Shown: positions 1-10,717, counted from the first letter of the stretch. The stretch: DNA of 64,000 nucleotides from Anthopleura xanthogrammica (GCA_964019055.1 OZ025207.1:25639617-25703616); one strand, 5' to 3'. The notes: generated by a model not told the origin, from the sequence alone. Made by a program: numbers and translations.

Positions 1-1
1 G

Positions 2-805
2 TCATTTGCTGGCATTGAACTTGATTCCCACTTACAATTAGCTCGTTTACCTGGGGATAAACTTGACAAATGCATCGACATTATATCTTCTTTCCTTACT
101 CGGAAGAAAGTTACTTTAGTAGAACTTCAGTCTTTAATAGGTCTTTTGAATTTTGCTTGTTCTGTAATAGTACCTGGTAGGGCTTTTCTGAGACGACTTA
201 TTGATCTTACAATAGGACTCACAGCACCTCACCATAGAGTTCGGATTACCTCTAAGGTGAAGGACGATTTACATGTGTGGTTGACTTTCTTACGTAATTT
301 TAACGGGAAATCCTTCTTCTTGGATGATCACTGGTCTAGCTCTGATAAATTGCAGCTATATACAGACTCGGCAGGTTCCCTTGGTTTTGGGGCGGTCTTT
401 GGCAACCATTGGTGCTATGGGAGCTGGCCGGACAATTGGCGCGGGCGCAATATTGCTTTCCTTGAGTTTTATCCTATTGTTCTAAGTTTATATTTGTGGG
501 GAGCTCAAATGGAGAACCACTGTATTCTTTTTTTCACGGATAACGAGGCCTTAGTCCATGTTATCAATAAGCAGTCTTGTCAGGACAAATCTCTCATGTT
601 TTTTGTCCGTAAATTAGTGGCTATTTGCCTTAAGCATAACATCTTGTTTCGAGCTAAGCACATTCCGGGTGTTTCTAACACCTTAGCCGACTGTTTGTCT
701 CGTTTGCAGGTTCAGAACTTCAGGAAGCTTGTACCAGCTTCCATGGATCCACAGCCAACAGCAATCCCCTTTCACCTGCAGCCACAAAATTGGCAGGTAT
801 CATAA
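2..805 (+). CDS. DIRS-like reverse transcriptase (thumb) and RNase H, partial
   Basis: The frame is open from base 2, so the N-terminus lies outside the window. The first part reads as the RT connection region (GIELDS, then ELQSLIGLLNFACSVI and PGRAFL), matching the equivalent block of the element at 44 kb ([16 protein letters not shown]). An RNase H domain follows, with the usual acidic residues visible: Asp in LYTDSAGSLGFGAVF, Glu in FLEFYPIVL, Asp in FFTDNEALVHVI, and a final Asp in SNTLADCLSRLQ. It would make the RNA-DNA hybrid and remove RNA during retrotransposition. No internal stop is seen, but the element is truncated downstream, so it is probably not autonomous. Confidence 0.8.
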   Translation, partial: SFAGIELDSHLQLARLPGDKLDKCIDIISSFLTRKKVTLVELQSLIGLLNFACSVIVPGRAFLRRLIDLTIGLTAPHHRVRITSKVKDDLHVWLTFLRNFNGKSFFLDDHWSSSDKLQLYTDSAGSLGFGAVFGNHWCYGSWPDNWRGRNIAFLEFYPIVLSLYLWGAQMENHCILFFTDNEALVHVINKQSCQDKSLMFFVRKLVAICLKHNILFRAKHIPGVSNTLADCLSRLQVQNFRKLVPASMDPQPTAIPFHLQPQNWQVS

Positions 806-1086
806 AAGAACTTGTTCAGTCTAGTTTACAGCCATCATCTGTGCCCACCTATAAAAGGGCATGGTCTCTTTTCAATCAGTTTCTACATTCGGTCTTGCCC
901 AATAGTTCTACTTATTTTCCAGTAACTCCATCTGTGTTAGCTTTATTTATTGCCTACTTATATGACAAGCAGTACGCACCTTCTACTGTTAATACCTATG
1001 TCTCTGCATTAGGATATTCGCATAAATTAGCTGGTCTTGAGGATCCTACTAAGGTTTTCTTAGAAAAGATGAGAAGTGCAAAATAA
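790..1086 (+). pseudogene. Tyrosine recombinase of the DIRS-like element, N-terminal fragment
   Basis: The frame overlaps the end of the RT/RNase H frame by 16 bases; the first codon I can assign is a TTG, so the true start is unclear. The 98 residues resemble the SAM-like core-binding domain of tyrosine recombinases (PTYKRAWSLFNQFL, then a helix ending ALFIAYLYDKQYAPSTVNTY). The whole catalytic domain with the Arg-His-x-x-Arg-Tyr residues is missing because the element stops at about 1088. It is therefore a dead fragment. Confidence 0.7.
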
Positions 1087-1093
1087 GGGAATT

Positions 1094-1590
1094 ACCTTAA
1101 GGGCCATAATCTAACAAAGATAGAGAATTTTAAAAATGTCTAAGAATTCCATTCACCTGTGAAAAAAACCTCCTTTTACAACAATAGGTCATTTATGGAG
1201 TGCAATCTGAAATGAGATTAGTTGGTAATTGAACAAAATGCCCTTCCAGCGAGAGGGGGGAGGGGGTGGGAGCGGGCTACCCGGTACTAAAATTTTCGGA
1301 TCGAGCCTTTTTTTCTATGATGTATAATGTCAATGCCACTGGCGTAGAGAGGGGCGACCACATGCCCCCCCTAATTTTTGGCGTTATTGGTTCTTATTCT
1401 AGATGCCCCCCCCCCCCCCCCCACCCCCAAGATCCTGGGTCCTCGCTACGCAACTGTTAAAGCTTGTGTGCTTCATCCCGGGAGTTGTTTTGGAAAGGAT
1501 ATGTTGATCCCTTTGTGAATGACATATTTTTTGTCTATAGTTGTACTTGAAGCAGTAAATAATAACGTTAAATAAGAAATACTAGGCTAA
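1094..1590. repeat. Left part of duplicated unit, copy 0, with MITE remnant and poly-C
   Basis: The block starts with the sequence that begins every unit (GGGCCATAATCTAACAAAG). It passes straight from the CCATTCACC site to the TGTGAAAAAAACC flank without the 780-bp TIR element that other units carry there, so it represents the empty site. Then comes a damaged hAT-like MITE with a long C run near 1386-1422. After 1450 the sequence matches 9848-9997 almost exactly. Confidence 0.7.
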
Positions 1591-1986
1591 TGTTTGATTT
1601 TGTAGTTTATTTTATCAGTAACCATGGTTACAATAGTTCTATTCATATTAAATATCACATTCGATTGTTTTCTTTAAAGTCTGCTTTCTATATGACTTTA
1701 TATCATGTTTATCATTTTACATTAAACCTTTAGCTTTTAATTCTTTGTATATTCTTGCTTTATTCTCGCTTTCTTTTGTTGTGTTTCACCTTTTTATGCT
1801 TACTTTATCCACCATCATTACACTTCGTTTCGGCCCAAACAAGTGGCGGACAAAATTAAATATTTATGTCTCTTCCCCAAGCCTGGTGGATCCTATCTTC
1901 TACGATCTTGGATCTTTTATTCCTCAGAAAAGCTTCATCAGACTGGATTCCTTCATCCTAGCAAGAAAGTTGAAAATGGCTAGCGG

Positions 1987-2292
1987 TTACAAGTTGGGAC
2001 CGCGTGGTGTGTGGAATACAACCAGGGAATCAGAAGGTATAATGGCTCTATTTTCATCTTTTGCCAAGAAATGACACCAGAATAATTTTCGCTGACAAAG
2101 CACGAAATAAAACAATGAAGTCAAAGAATATAAAACTAAGCAATATAAAACTACTCTACATGCCTTTTTTAAGCCTGTGTTTTTCCTTTTACCTACAACA
2201 CGTGGAGATAAATTCCAGGGTCCCGATACAGCATATGTTTGTGACACGAATAGTGTCAAGAACAGCATGGCGGCAATACAGCTAACTTTCAT
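1987..2292 (-). CDS. Small secreted peptide precursor, copy 1 (stop lost, extended tail)
   Basis: The coding exon starts at the ATG at 2292-2290, 20 bases after a good 3' splice site (TTTCTCTCTACAG, cut at 2312/2311). The 21-residue signal peptide runs MKVSC to SQTYA, with a hydrophobic core and an Ala-x-Ala-like end. The following core, VSGPWNLSPRVVG, is unlike those of the other copies and precedes Lys-Arg. Gly-Lys-Arg is the usual signal for cleavage and C-terminal amidation (known for neuropeptide precursors; inferred here). Copy 6 stops at CLVL, but here that TAG is changed, so the frame runs on to 101 residues through what is 3' untranslated sequence elsewhere. It would be secreted; function unknown. 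Confidence 0.65.
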   Translation of the reverse strand: MKVSCIAAMLFLTLFVSQTYAVSGPWNLSPRVVGKRKNTGLKKACRVVLYCLVLYSLTSLFYFVLCQRKLFWCHFLAKDENRAIIPSDSLVVFHTPRGPNL

Positions 2293-2311
2293 TTTTATCA
2301 ACTAGTATTGA

Positions 2312-2940
2312 CTGTAGAGAGAAAAGAAACAAAGGAAAAGTTAGGGAGGGAAATGAATGAGTGGGATTGGAAAAAAGAGAGAAAAAAAAAGAGAAAGATG
2401 GAAATAAAATAAAAAATTATGCGAGCGTAGCCAGTGCTTCTCGTTCCATGATCGAATTGGAATTTAGAGGTTGATTTTGCGGAGGGAGGAAAATCGTAGA
2501 ATCCAGAGAAAAACCTTCGAAGCACACGACAGAATTAACAAGCAGCTCTACTCACATATGACACCGAGTCTGAGAATCGTACCTGGGTCGCATTGGTGAG
2601 ACGCGAGCGCGGGCATTTCTAATGAAAGAAACAATTCGATCGCGAAGGGAAGGAAGGAAAGAAGGATAAAAGGATGAAAGGAAGGAAGGATGGAAGGATG
2701 GAAGGAAAGAAGAAATAATATTAATTGGAAAAGAAAGATATCAAAGAAAAGTCTTGAGGAGAAAAGGAGTCCTGCGGAAAACGAAACAAGCAAGAAAGAA
2801 AGCTGTGATGGGTTCAATTGATAATAAGGAAGGAAGGGACAGGAAGAAGGGAAACAACTCTTACCTTGAATAGTAGTAGTTCACTTGTTGATCTTGGTAG
2901 TAAAATGATAAAATGATGTCAAGATTAACGCTTTAAATAG
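2312..2940 (-). promoter_or_regulatory. TATA promoter, non-coding exon 1 and intron of peptide copy 1
   Basis: Read on the minus strand: CTATTTAAAG (2940-2931) is placed like a TATA box. About 30 bases further lies a short exon ending CTACTATTCAAG with donor GTAAGAG (exon end 2865). A 553-base intron follows, containing a purine-rich (GGAA-type) stretch, and ends at CTACAG (2312). All intact copies share the arrangement. The intron also contains a CTCCGG/TTTTCCTCC-like segment found elsewhere in the window. Confidence 0.65.
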
Positions 2941-2965
2941 CTGACCTTTCAACAGAGATCTACTT

Positions 2966-5440
2966 GCCACGTCCTATCTTTTTTTTTTTTTTCTTACTCA
3001 ACAATTGTCAAAAAATCTCATTGCTCGAGGTTCGATGGCTCACTTGTCAATTCTCTATTAATATTTCATGCCTACGCTAGGTTTCATTAGCGGCAGACGT
3101 AGACTACCTGTTATAATTTGTAGATTACAGTTTTTTGTTTATAAATTACGTACTTAGCCTCAACTTTGATTTTCAATTTGTTTTGATGATAGCAGTTTTA
3201 ATTCAAAAAAAATGTTAACTTTGGGGAGAAAATGACATTTTTTTGGTTTGGATTTGTAAATTGTAAAACTTGCCATAGTATATGACGTTTTCTTCAATTG
3301 TGTATTAAAACGTGTGGCTTTATTGTAGCTTGTCTACTTGAATGAGCGCTCTGGTGTCCTTTCGTGCTCTACTTAACACATAAAACAGCTTTTTCGCTGC
3401 TGCGTTCAGTAATAAACACGCAGGAATTGACGTAAGCACGAAAGAAGTGTGAAGAAAAGCATGAGCCCTAGGCGATGTTGTATCGCAGTCTCGCGACAAC
3501 GTAAGTTTGTCCGAGGCATCGTTTTCAGTTTGCTGGAGGGTGATTTCAAAATAAAGTCTGTCACTACCCCAGGGCGACAAAGCCGAACCAATTTTTTCAC
3601 TTTTTGCATACTAGTCTTTTACATCTTCTTATCTTAGCCCCTACTTTTCTACTCTAATTTGCATACTAGCACCCCCCCCCCCCCCCCCCGTCCTCTTTAA
3701 AATGTGCTGCGCTGTCCCTATCCTAAAGAAAGCAAACTTCAATCGAAATCTACACATCAGCAACCCGGACTGTTACTTAGTAGCCGGTGGTGCAAGTGAG
3801 TCTTCTCTTACTTTGTAAAGGTTAGACATCTCAATTTGTTAAATTTACTTGTTTTATATTCGGGGGGGGGCTATTTTGGGGGATCCGAAAAATTACCTGC
3901 ACCCCCCTGAACATTTTGAGATATAGGCTCTCAGAAATGCGATTTCCGGTAGTGTTTTGCGGGACAATTGCACCATATGTATCGTATTAAGCTCATGTAA
4001 AAGTTTTAAGCAACTCTTAACAGAAAATTACTATTTTTGGCTAAAATTGTGGGGCTAATTCCTCCAAAGACCTTTTCCTCCGCCACTGCGTTCCCTCTAT
4101 ATATGCATTTTGAAATGGTTAGAGGAATGGTAAAAAGAATTCGACAATTTTTTTTACCAAAATATATTGAATAAAATATATATAATATTGATAGGCTGAT
4201 AGATAAGCTAATATTAATGTTATCAGGCTATCAGGCTATCATTAGCTTGGCGATCAGGCTATCAGGCTGTCATTAGCTTGGCAATCAGGCGCTATCATGC
4301 TATCATGCTATCATTAGCTTAGCTATCAGGTTATCAGGCTATCATTAGCTTAGCGATCAGGCGCTATCATGCTATCATTAGATTAGCTATCAGGCTATCA
4401 GGCTATCATTAGCTTAACGATGAATAAATGTTGACATACAGCAATAAAAGAACTACACAAAATATCAGTGCATCCGTCTTGTGAAGTAACAGAGCACTAG
4501 TTTCGTGAGTGGTCCCTTACATTTCCTGGCTGGGTGGTTATAGAACGAGTATCTGACATGACACTGACCATTTCACTCAAGTCGCTCAACGCTCTTTTCA
4601 GTTCTTCAAACTCGTCAATATACAGGGCCACTCAATATACCGTTAGAACTTTTCCTTTTTCTAAACCATCATTGTACTTTCGTATATGCACTCTTATTTA
4701 ATTGTCCTTGAGATTCGTTAACGGTAGCATGTTAACCCCAAGAGCCTGACTTGAATAAAGTAGCCATTGATAAATAAGCAACAGAGATAGCTGAAGAGCT
4801 GAGGTCAATTTCCTCTAAGGAACTTCCACCAATAAAGCGATAGTGAAATCCACAGCACTCCACCGCAAAAATTAGTAAATCCACCGTAAAAATCTGGCCC
4901 GTGCGGTGCTGCCTATTCTACTAATAACATTTGCTGGGGGTCAGTAAGCACATTTGCTTTACATGTTTTTTCAATGAAAATAAAAAAATCCCAATAATTT
5001 CTCGTACTGGCAATCTTTAGGAAGGTCTCATCTACCACGCTGGAATATTTCGGCCCAAGGGTCTGCTTGGATACGGTAGAAATGTTAATCAAAGAAACAG
5101 TATTTATCCGATGTTAATTTTTTACATATTTGGATACATGAATATCAAAGCTATTTTATGCAAAAGCCAAAATGTTTTCAGGGTGTTTTACTTTCCTAAG
5201 CATTGCTAAGTCATTAAAATGAATGGTCAAAAAATTCCATTGCTTAGGATAAAGACTAAAAATGAAAAATGTGGCATCATTTTACCTTACTTCTTCAAAG
5301 TTAAAGGGATGAAAACGCCCTATTTTTTGAAAGGCCTAATAATTCAAGTATTCAAGTATTATGATTATCAAATCCAAATTGGCGAACATTTCAGGCCCGG
5401 AGTCACTTAACTTGCAGTTGAGAAATGTTTCAGATGCTGA
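2966..5440. other. Intergenic AT-rich stretch, no gene seen
   Basis: No convincing coding exon is visible. The longest frames (around 3320-3640) lie on both strands of one GC-richer patch and lack recognisable domains. The stretch holds a T run near 2980, a 20-base C run near 3671, a G run near 3864 and the minisatellite at 4166-4425. Confidence 0.5.
4166..4425. repeat. Degenerate minisatellite (ATCAGGCT / ATTAGCTT)
   Basis: Short words such as ATCAGGCT, ATCATGCT and ATTAGCTTAGCG alternate irregularly over about 260 bases, giving higher-order units of roughly 60 bases. It looks like a simple slippage or duplication product. Confidence 0.8.
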
Positions 5441-5531
5441 AAAAAAATTGATAATTTTTATCCGTCACTTGAATGTGAAGAAAATATAATGCTTAGGTAC
5501 TATTAGAGTTTTCTGATTTCCAGGTAATATT

Positions 5532-5551
5532 TAACAAATAGAAAACGTTTG

Positions 5552-5582
<31 letters not shown>

Positions 5583-5679
5583 GAAAGTTTGGGAGAAGTC
5601 GAGAGCTCAAGACTTCTCCCAAACCTTTACGAGTGTTTATATCAGGCTATGTAAACACGGCATAACGTTTTCTATTTGT
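5532..5679. repeat. Near-perfect 68-bp-arm hairpin (MITE-like)
   Basis: The left arm (5532-5600, AACAAATAGAAAACG ... TTTGGGAGAAGTC) is complementary to the right arm (5611-5679) with only a few mismatches, around the loop GAGAGCTCAA. Such fold-back units are typical of MITEs; no transposase is present. Confidence 0.85.
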
Positions 5680-5837
5680 TTTATGGAATATTGAAATTGC
5701 CAATCAGAGCGAGCGTGATATCTGAACTATTTTATAAATAAATTTAGGTACTGCCTAAAAGCGGAGCTCCCAAGGAATATCTATTGCTAAATACGTGACA
5801 ATTGTGTGACGCGAAGTAGCGGTTACGAAACAGCGTG

Positions 5838-6151
5838 ACCACTTAAAAAATAAAAAAATATTGAAATAAAATAAATTAGGATTAGCAGCTCTTCCTCCAC
5901 TGCGTTCCAATGCACCCTTCTTAAGATCATCTCGAAGCGAGGCACGAGAGAAATCACGTTCTTTCTGGAATGATGGGATTGGTGTAGCATTCCTTTCGTC
6001 CTTTTCTTTTTCATCTTTAGGAGAGTGCGTTGGATTTGGGATTGATTTTTAGGGAGGACCAATAATCGATCTACTCGCATGCGACGAGTTCGAACTCAGG
6101 TACCCTTGGTGAGATGCAAGCGATCTCTCCGCTACGCCACCCGTGCTTCCC
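5838..6151 (-). mobile_element. tRNA-derived SINE, copy 1
   Basis: On the minus strand the head GCACGGGTGGCGTAGCGG matches an RNA polymerase III A box (TGGCGTAGCGG) and GAGTTCGAACTC matches a B box, so it looks tRNA-derived. The body continues to the AGTGGTCACGCTG side. Related repeat copies at 29 and 39 kb run through this position without the SINE, which marks it as an insertion. Confidence 0.7.
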
Positions 6152-6753
6152 TTCTTACTGTTATTTTTATTATTACTATTTATATTATTATCATTTTACA
6201 AGAAGGAAAAACTGAAAGAAAAACCATTATTATAAGCTTTCAAAAGCATCAGAAAACTTATTCAATTCGAAGAAAAATAGTTATAGAACATGTGAATACA
6301 TTTATAGAACAAAGGATTTCATTTAGCAAGATATTTTTTTAATTAGGTGGAAAGTGAACTACACTGAAAATTGTCCAAAAATATTAGAAGCTTACATTCA
6401 GTTGAACCTCACATGAAACAGGAGACAGATTTATTAATGCAAGATAATAATTTTCTTTGTTAGTAATTGAATTTTGAAAAAAAAATTACTGTTAATTTCT
6501 CCGAATATAATAAACAATGAGCCGCCTGTTTTTCTGTAGCATTCAAAACAATGATTGGCTGATTGGCTAAATCGTTGGAATGGAATGTTTTGAAGCAGTA
6601 AGCAGACGTTAGTGGGGAGGGAGTTTGAGTGTGAAGGAGACTGGTATCTAGCCTACTTCTTCAAAGTTAAAGGGGCACATGGATGAAAAATAAAAATCCT
6701 TCTTGTAAAATAATAATAATATAAATAGTAATAATAAAAATAATAGTAAGAGG

Positions 6754-7000
6754 GGAGCACGGGTGGCGTAGCGGTGAGAACGCTGGTTCGAGTTCGAGCC
6801 CCGCTGCGCTTAGTGTCTCATGCGAGTAGAGTTAGTTAATGCCCCCTCCTCAAAAATTGAATTCCTAAGTGCCAATGCAGCGAAGAAATCAAAAAGAAAA
6901 GGAAAAAGAAAACTCGTGCCTCGCGAATAATAATTGTCACGTATCTTATTTTTATATTTTTTTATTTTTAAGTGGTCACACAATTGTCACGTATTTAGCA
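6754..7000 (+). mobile_element. tRNA-derived SINE, copy 2
   Basis: The A box (TGGCGTAGCGGTGAG) and B box (GGTTCGAGTTCGAGCC, near 6785-6800) are both visible. The body is shorter than copies 1 and 3 and fades into AT-rich DNA. Confidence 0.65.
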
Positions 7001-7123
7001 ATAGATATTCCTTGAGAATAAGTTTTCTAATCCTTTGAAAGCTTAAAATAATTGTATTTCTTTCAGTGTTTCCTTATAAAATAAGTATAATATAAATAGT
7101 AATAATAAAAATAATAGTAAGAA

Positions 7124-7440
7124 GAAGAGCACGGGTGGCGTAGCGGAGAGATCGCTTGCATCTCACCAAGGGTACCCGAGTTCGAGCATGCGAGCAGGAT
7201 AGTCCTACGCGATTCGGGTACTCTAGTCCTCCAAAAATCAATTCCTAAATCCAATGCACACGAGATGAAAAAGGAAAGGACGAAAGAAATGCTACATCCC
7301 ATGATTGGAGCTCGAGGAAGCGCGTGAGTCTCTCTCATGCCTTGCATCACCTTGAAGGGTGCATCGGAAAGCAGTGGAGGAAGAGCTGCTAATTCTCATT
7401 TATTTTATTTATTTATTAATTTTTTTTCTTAAGTGGTCAC
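7124..7440 (+). mobile_element. tRNA-derived SINE, copy 3
   Basis: The head AGAGCACGGGTGGCGTAGCGG and B box CGAGTTCGAGC are followed by the same body as copy 1 (CTCCAAAAATCAATTCC, GCAGTGGAGGAAGAGCTGC) and the same AAGTGGTCACGCTG end, in opposite orientation to copy 1. Confidence 0.7.
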
Positions 7441-7639
7441 GCTGTTTCGTAAACGCTACTTCGCGTCACACAATTGTCACGTATTTAGCAATAGATATTC
7501 CTTGAGAGCTCCGCTTTTAGGCAGTGCCTACAATTATATATCCCCGGAAATCGAAAATCTCTAATAGTACCTAATCATTATATTTTCTTCACATTCAAGT
7601 GAAGAATGAAAATTATAAATTTTTTTCAGTATCTGAATT

Positions 7640-8990
7640 GTGAGTAAATGACGTCATACATTCAAATTATCTGTCAATGATAATTTTTATCCGTCACTTG
7701 AATGTGAAGAAAATATTATGCTTGTGTACTATTAGAGTTTTCCGACAGTTCGGTACATTGCCAGATTTGGCAATATTTTGAATTATAGTACACTCGACAA
7801 AATTACTCGATTCTGATTGGTCTAGAGGAGTACAATTAGAGCGTTAATTGGTACTCCGCGGGAGTACCAATTAGGTCGCTATGGAAACACGGCCAAAAGC
7901 GGCAAATTTCCCCAGTGAAATGAGTGAAATTCCCAAAAAAATCAGTGTTTTATAGATTAAAATGGAAAAATTTCAGAAAACTGTTCAATACACACATAGG
8001 AAGGCCTCAAATTATGATAACTAGACAAATTCAAGACCTAATAAATCATGTTTTGTAGTAGAAAGTCGTTTTTTCTTTCTAGTTTTCGCCAAACAATTTG
8101 AGTTGGAGTTTTGAATGTTCTCGTTTTACTACCTGTTGTCTTCTGTGGTCTTTCCTCGAAAAATATATTCAACACCACATCTACAATAATTGTACAAATG
8201 TAGAAAACAGCTAACAATAGTTTTAAAGCAAATTTCTTTCCGTTTAGCGAAAAAACAGCGAGTAGAGACTCGTTTTTTGTTTTGAAAACCGGCAAACTGT
8301 CGAGTAGTTGTAGAGAGACGAATTCAGCTATTTATCACAAGTTAATTGATCCTAAGTTATCAATCCAGTCTTGAAATAATAAAATCTTCAGATAATTCAC
8401 CATTCAAAGAAAATAGCAGCGAAATTCTTCAAGCTACAGGAGGGAATAATATCCAAAGCACATGGTCTGATCACTGGCGACTCGTTCACGGCAAGCTGTA
8501 CTTCAAAACTTTTAACTTGAACGACATATTTGTCGCTTTTATCCCTTTTGATGTTGTCCAGCTAACTTGTTTTCAAAGAAAGTATTTTTGAAATTGTGTT
8601 TTTGCAGTTATTAGCAAATGCTAAGAGGAAAAAAACTTATATTAGCGAACTGTAAACTCTCAACTTTCGCTGAGTTTTCACACAGTACGTTTTCAAAGAA
8701 AAGTCGCTTCTTGATTCGCTGTTTAGCTGTCAGTACTGTCATTCAATAGTTGTAAACATGCATTAAAATGGCTTTTTACTTGAGATGTAAAATTATTTTC
8801 TAGTATTTTGTAGTTCAAATCATACATAAAATACTAATCTAAAAAGGTTTTACAGCAACGTTAACACTTTCTATGCTGTTCTTGACTTAGCGTTCTTGGA
8901 GAAGGGTCGGTTATAGCAAAGGCAATGAAGATGAATGAATGCCTTCGCTTCGCATTTTTTATAAAATTTTGTCGAGTGAACTATAAGTAA
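7640..8990. other. Intergenic DNA, no gene seen; one short palindrome
   Basis: I see no credible coding exon. A 27-base palindrome, AATTGGTACTCC-GCG-GGAGTACCAATT, lies at 7846-7872. The motif GTCGAGTGAACTATA near 8970 mirrors ATTATAGTACACTCGAC near 7780, so 7780-8990 may be the inside of one larger non-autonomous element. Confidence 0.4.
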
Positions 8991-9152
8991 AAAATCGCAC
9001 GACCTTCTCGTACAATTTGGAATTAATAGGCACTCGTAATGTTTTGAAAGTTCTTTAATTGCACTCGCCTAAAGGCTCGTGCAATTACAAGAACTTTCAA
9101 AACATTACTCGTACCTATTAATTTCCAAATTGTACTCGAGGTCGTGCGATTT
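8991..9152. repeat. Fold-back element with about 74-bp arms
   Basis: The left arm (8991-9064, AAAATCGCACGACC ... TTAATTGCAC) is the reverse complement of the right arm (9079-9152) with few differences; the short loop is TCGCCTAAAGGCTC. It is MITE-like with no coding capacity. Confidence 0.85.
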
Positions 9153-9664
9153 CCTATACGAATTGATGATAACCAATCAAATTCAAGGATATCGTAACGC
9201 ACTTGTTGTGCTTCAGTTCAATAACAGAGGTCAACAGAGTCAGGCAAATTTAGCGTTATATTAAAGTAGATTTATTTTCCATTAACGCTAAAGTTCTTAG
9301 ATTCGTACAGACTCAATGATACTATATTAAACACTTAATAAAAATTTGTACATCGGGAAATAAAAGTTTATTAGTCAAAGTTTCTTTACTAACATTTGCC
9401 TTCTCCACAATAATTGTCTATCATGCGATATTTTTCAGATGAATTCGTGGTAAAAATGGCCACTCAATGTATGTAATATGCCAGAGTAAGCAGTAAAAAG
9501 TCTCGGTCGGTACGTAAATTAAAAAGACTATACAGTGGTGTTATGTTCGATACTAACTCTCTTGTCAGTTTTCGGATAATATATTTGACACAACTCCAGT
9601 TCATTCGTGTTTTATTTCCAACCCTCCAAAAAATACTCTTCAAAATACATGTAATTGAAAAAAA
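9153..9664. other. Intergenic DNA running into the duplicated unit
   Basis: Nothing coding is visible. From about 9530 to 9650 there is a diverged copy of the promoter-distal module (TTCGATACTAACTCTCTTGTCAG ... CATTCGTGTTTTATTTC), marking the edge of unit 1. Confidence 0.5.
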
Positions 9665-9862
9665 TGGCGGTGGGCGACCGGGGGGAGGGCTGCCGTCCCC
9701 CATAATATTTTCGGATCGAGTCTTTTTTTTTCTTTGATGTATGAAGTCAATGCCACTACAGTAGAAAGGGGGCCACCACATGCCTTCCCCCCAATTTTTG
9801 CCGTAATTGGTTCTTATTCTAGATGCCCCCACCCCCAAGATCCTGGGTCCTCGCTACGCAAC
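9665..9862. mobile_element. hAT-like MITE remnant in unit 1
   Basis: The stretch matches the inside of the TIR-bounded MITE seen complete at 14598-14844 (TTTTCGGATCGAG, GGTTCTTATTCTAG, then ATCCTGGGTCCTCGC). The left terminal repeat is altered. The A block of the unit follows at about 9998. Confidence 0.5.
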
Positions 9863-10555
9863 TGTTAAAGCTTGTGTGCTTCATCCCGGGAGTTGTTTTG
9901 GAAAGGATATGTTGATCCCTTTGTGAATGACATATTTTTTGTCTATAGTTGTACTTGAAGCAGTAAATAATAACGTTAAATAAGAAATACTAGGCTAATG
10001 TTTGATTTTGTAGTTTATTTTATCAGTAACCATGGTTACAATAGTTCTATTCATATTAAATATCACATTCGATTGTTTTCTTTAAAGTCTGCTTTCTATA
10101 TGACTTTATATCATGTTTATCATTTTACATTAAACCTTTAGCTTTTAATTCTTTGTATATTCTTGCTTTATTCTCGCTTTCTTTTGTTGTGTTTCACCTT
10201 TTTATGCTTACTTTATCCACCATCATTACACTTCGTTTCGGCCCAAACAAGTGTTCAATACCAGATATTCATTACTCTTCCCAAAGCCTGTTGGGTCCTT
10301 CGGCTTCAATGTTCTTGGACCTTCTTTTCCTCAGGAAACCTTGATCTGACTGTGTTCCTTCTCTCTAAGAAGAAAGTTGATAATGACTAGCGGTTACTAG
10401 TTGGGACTACGTGGGTGTGTTGAATACAACAAGGGAACAAGAAGGAAACTTCAACAGGTATAATCGAGCTATTTTCATCTTTAGCCAGAAAATGAAACCA
10501 GAATCATTATCGAAGACAAAGCACGAAAGAAAACAATGAGAAAATACAATAGTTT

Positions 10556-10696
10556 TCATGATAAAACTACTTTACATGCCTTTTTTAAGCCGCCAGACGA
10601 ACACCCTGGTGTCCCCAATTGACATCCTTGCAAGGCATATGTTTGTGACACGAATAGTCTCAAGAGCAGCATGACGGCAACACAGCTAACTTTCAT
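10556..10696 (-). CDS. Small secreted peptide precursor, copy 2 (divergent)
   Basis: The ATG at 10696-10694 lies 21 bases inside exon 2, whose acceptor CTACAG is at 10723-10718. The 46-residue product has the family signal peptide (MKVSCVAVM to SQTYA), then LQGCQLGTPGCSSG and the tail GLKKACKVVLS. It differs from its relatives in having no Lys-Arg before the tail and three cysteines in all. A TGA ends it earlier than copy 6. It would be a secreted short peptide with possible Cys-Cys pairing; function unknown. Whether the lost dibasic site disables processing cannot be told from the sequence. Confidence 0.6.
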   Translation of the reverse strand: MKVSCVAVMLLLRLFVSQTYALQGCQLGTPGCSSGGLKKACKVVLS

Positions 10697-10717
10697 CGTT
10701 ATCAACTGTAGTATTGA

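Larger units (their letters stand above)
1..1090 (+). mobile_element. 3' part of a DIRS-like (tyrosine-recombinase) retrotransposon
   Basis: This remnant enters the window in the middle of the reverse transcriptase/RNase H reading frame and is cut off inside the tyrosine recombinase frame near 1088, where the sequence switches to the duplicated unit (AAGGGCCATAATCTAAC). The gene order RT, RNase H, then recombinase is the DIRS/Ngaro order. The same order and homologous protein blocks occur in the more complete element at 42-46 kb; the two are related families but clearly diverged copies. Confidence 0.8.
5447..7640. repeat. Large inverted duplication of a dispersed repeat carrying SINEs
   Basis: The block from about 5447 to 6215 reappears inverted at about 7070-7640: the AATGTGAAGAAAATATA segment, the CTAAAAGCGGAGCTC segment, the GTGACCAC segment and the SINE all recur in mirrored order. 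A further direct copy of the outer edge lies at 7677-7745. Parts of the same repeat, without the SINE, lie at 28855-29340 and 38960-39320. Confidence 0.65.

Noticed and set aside
3320..3640. Overlapping frames on both strands around 3.3-3.6 kb
   Set aside because: No splice-compatible exon or motif; probably a GC-richer repeat fragment.
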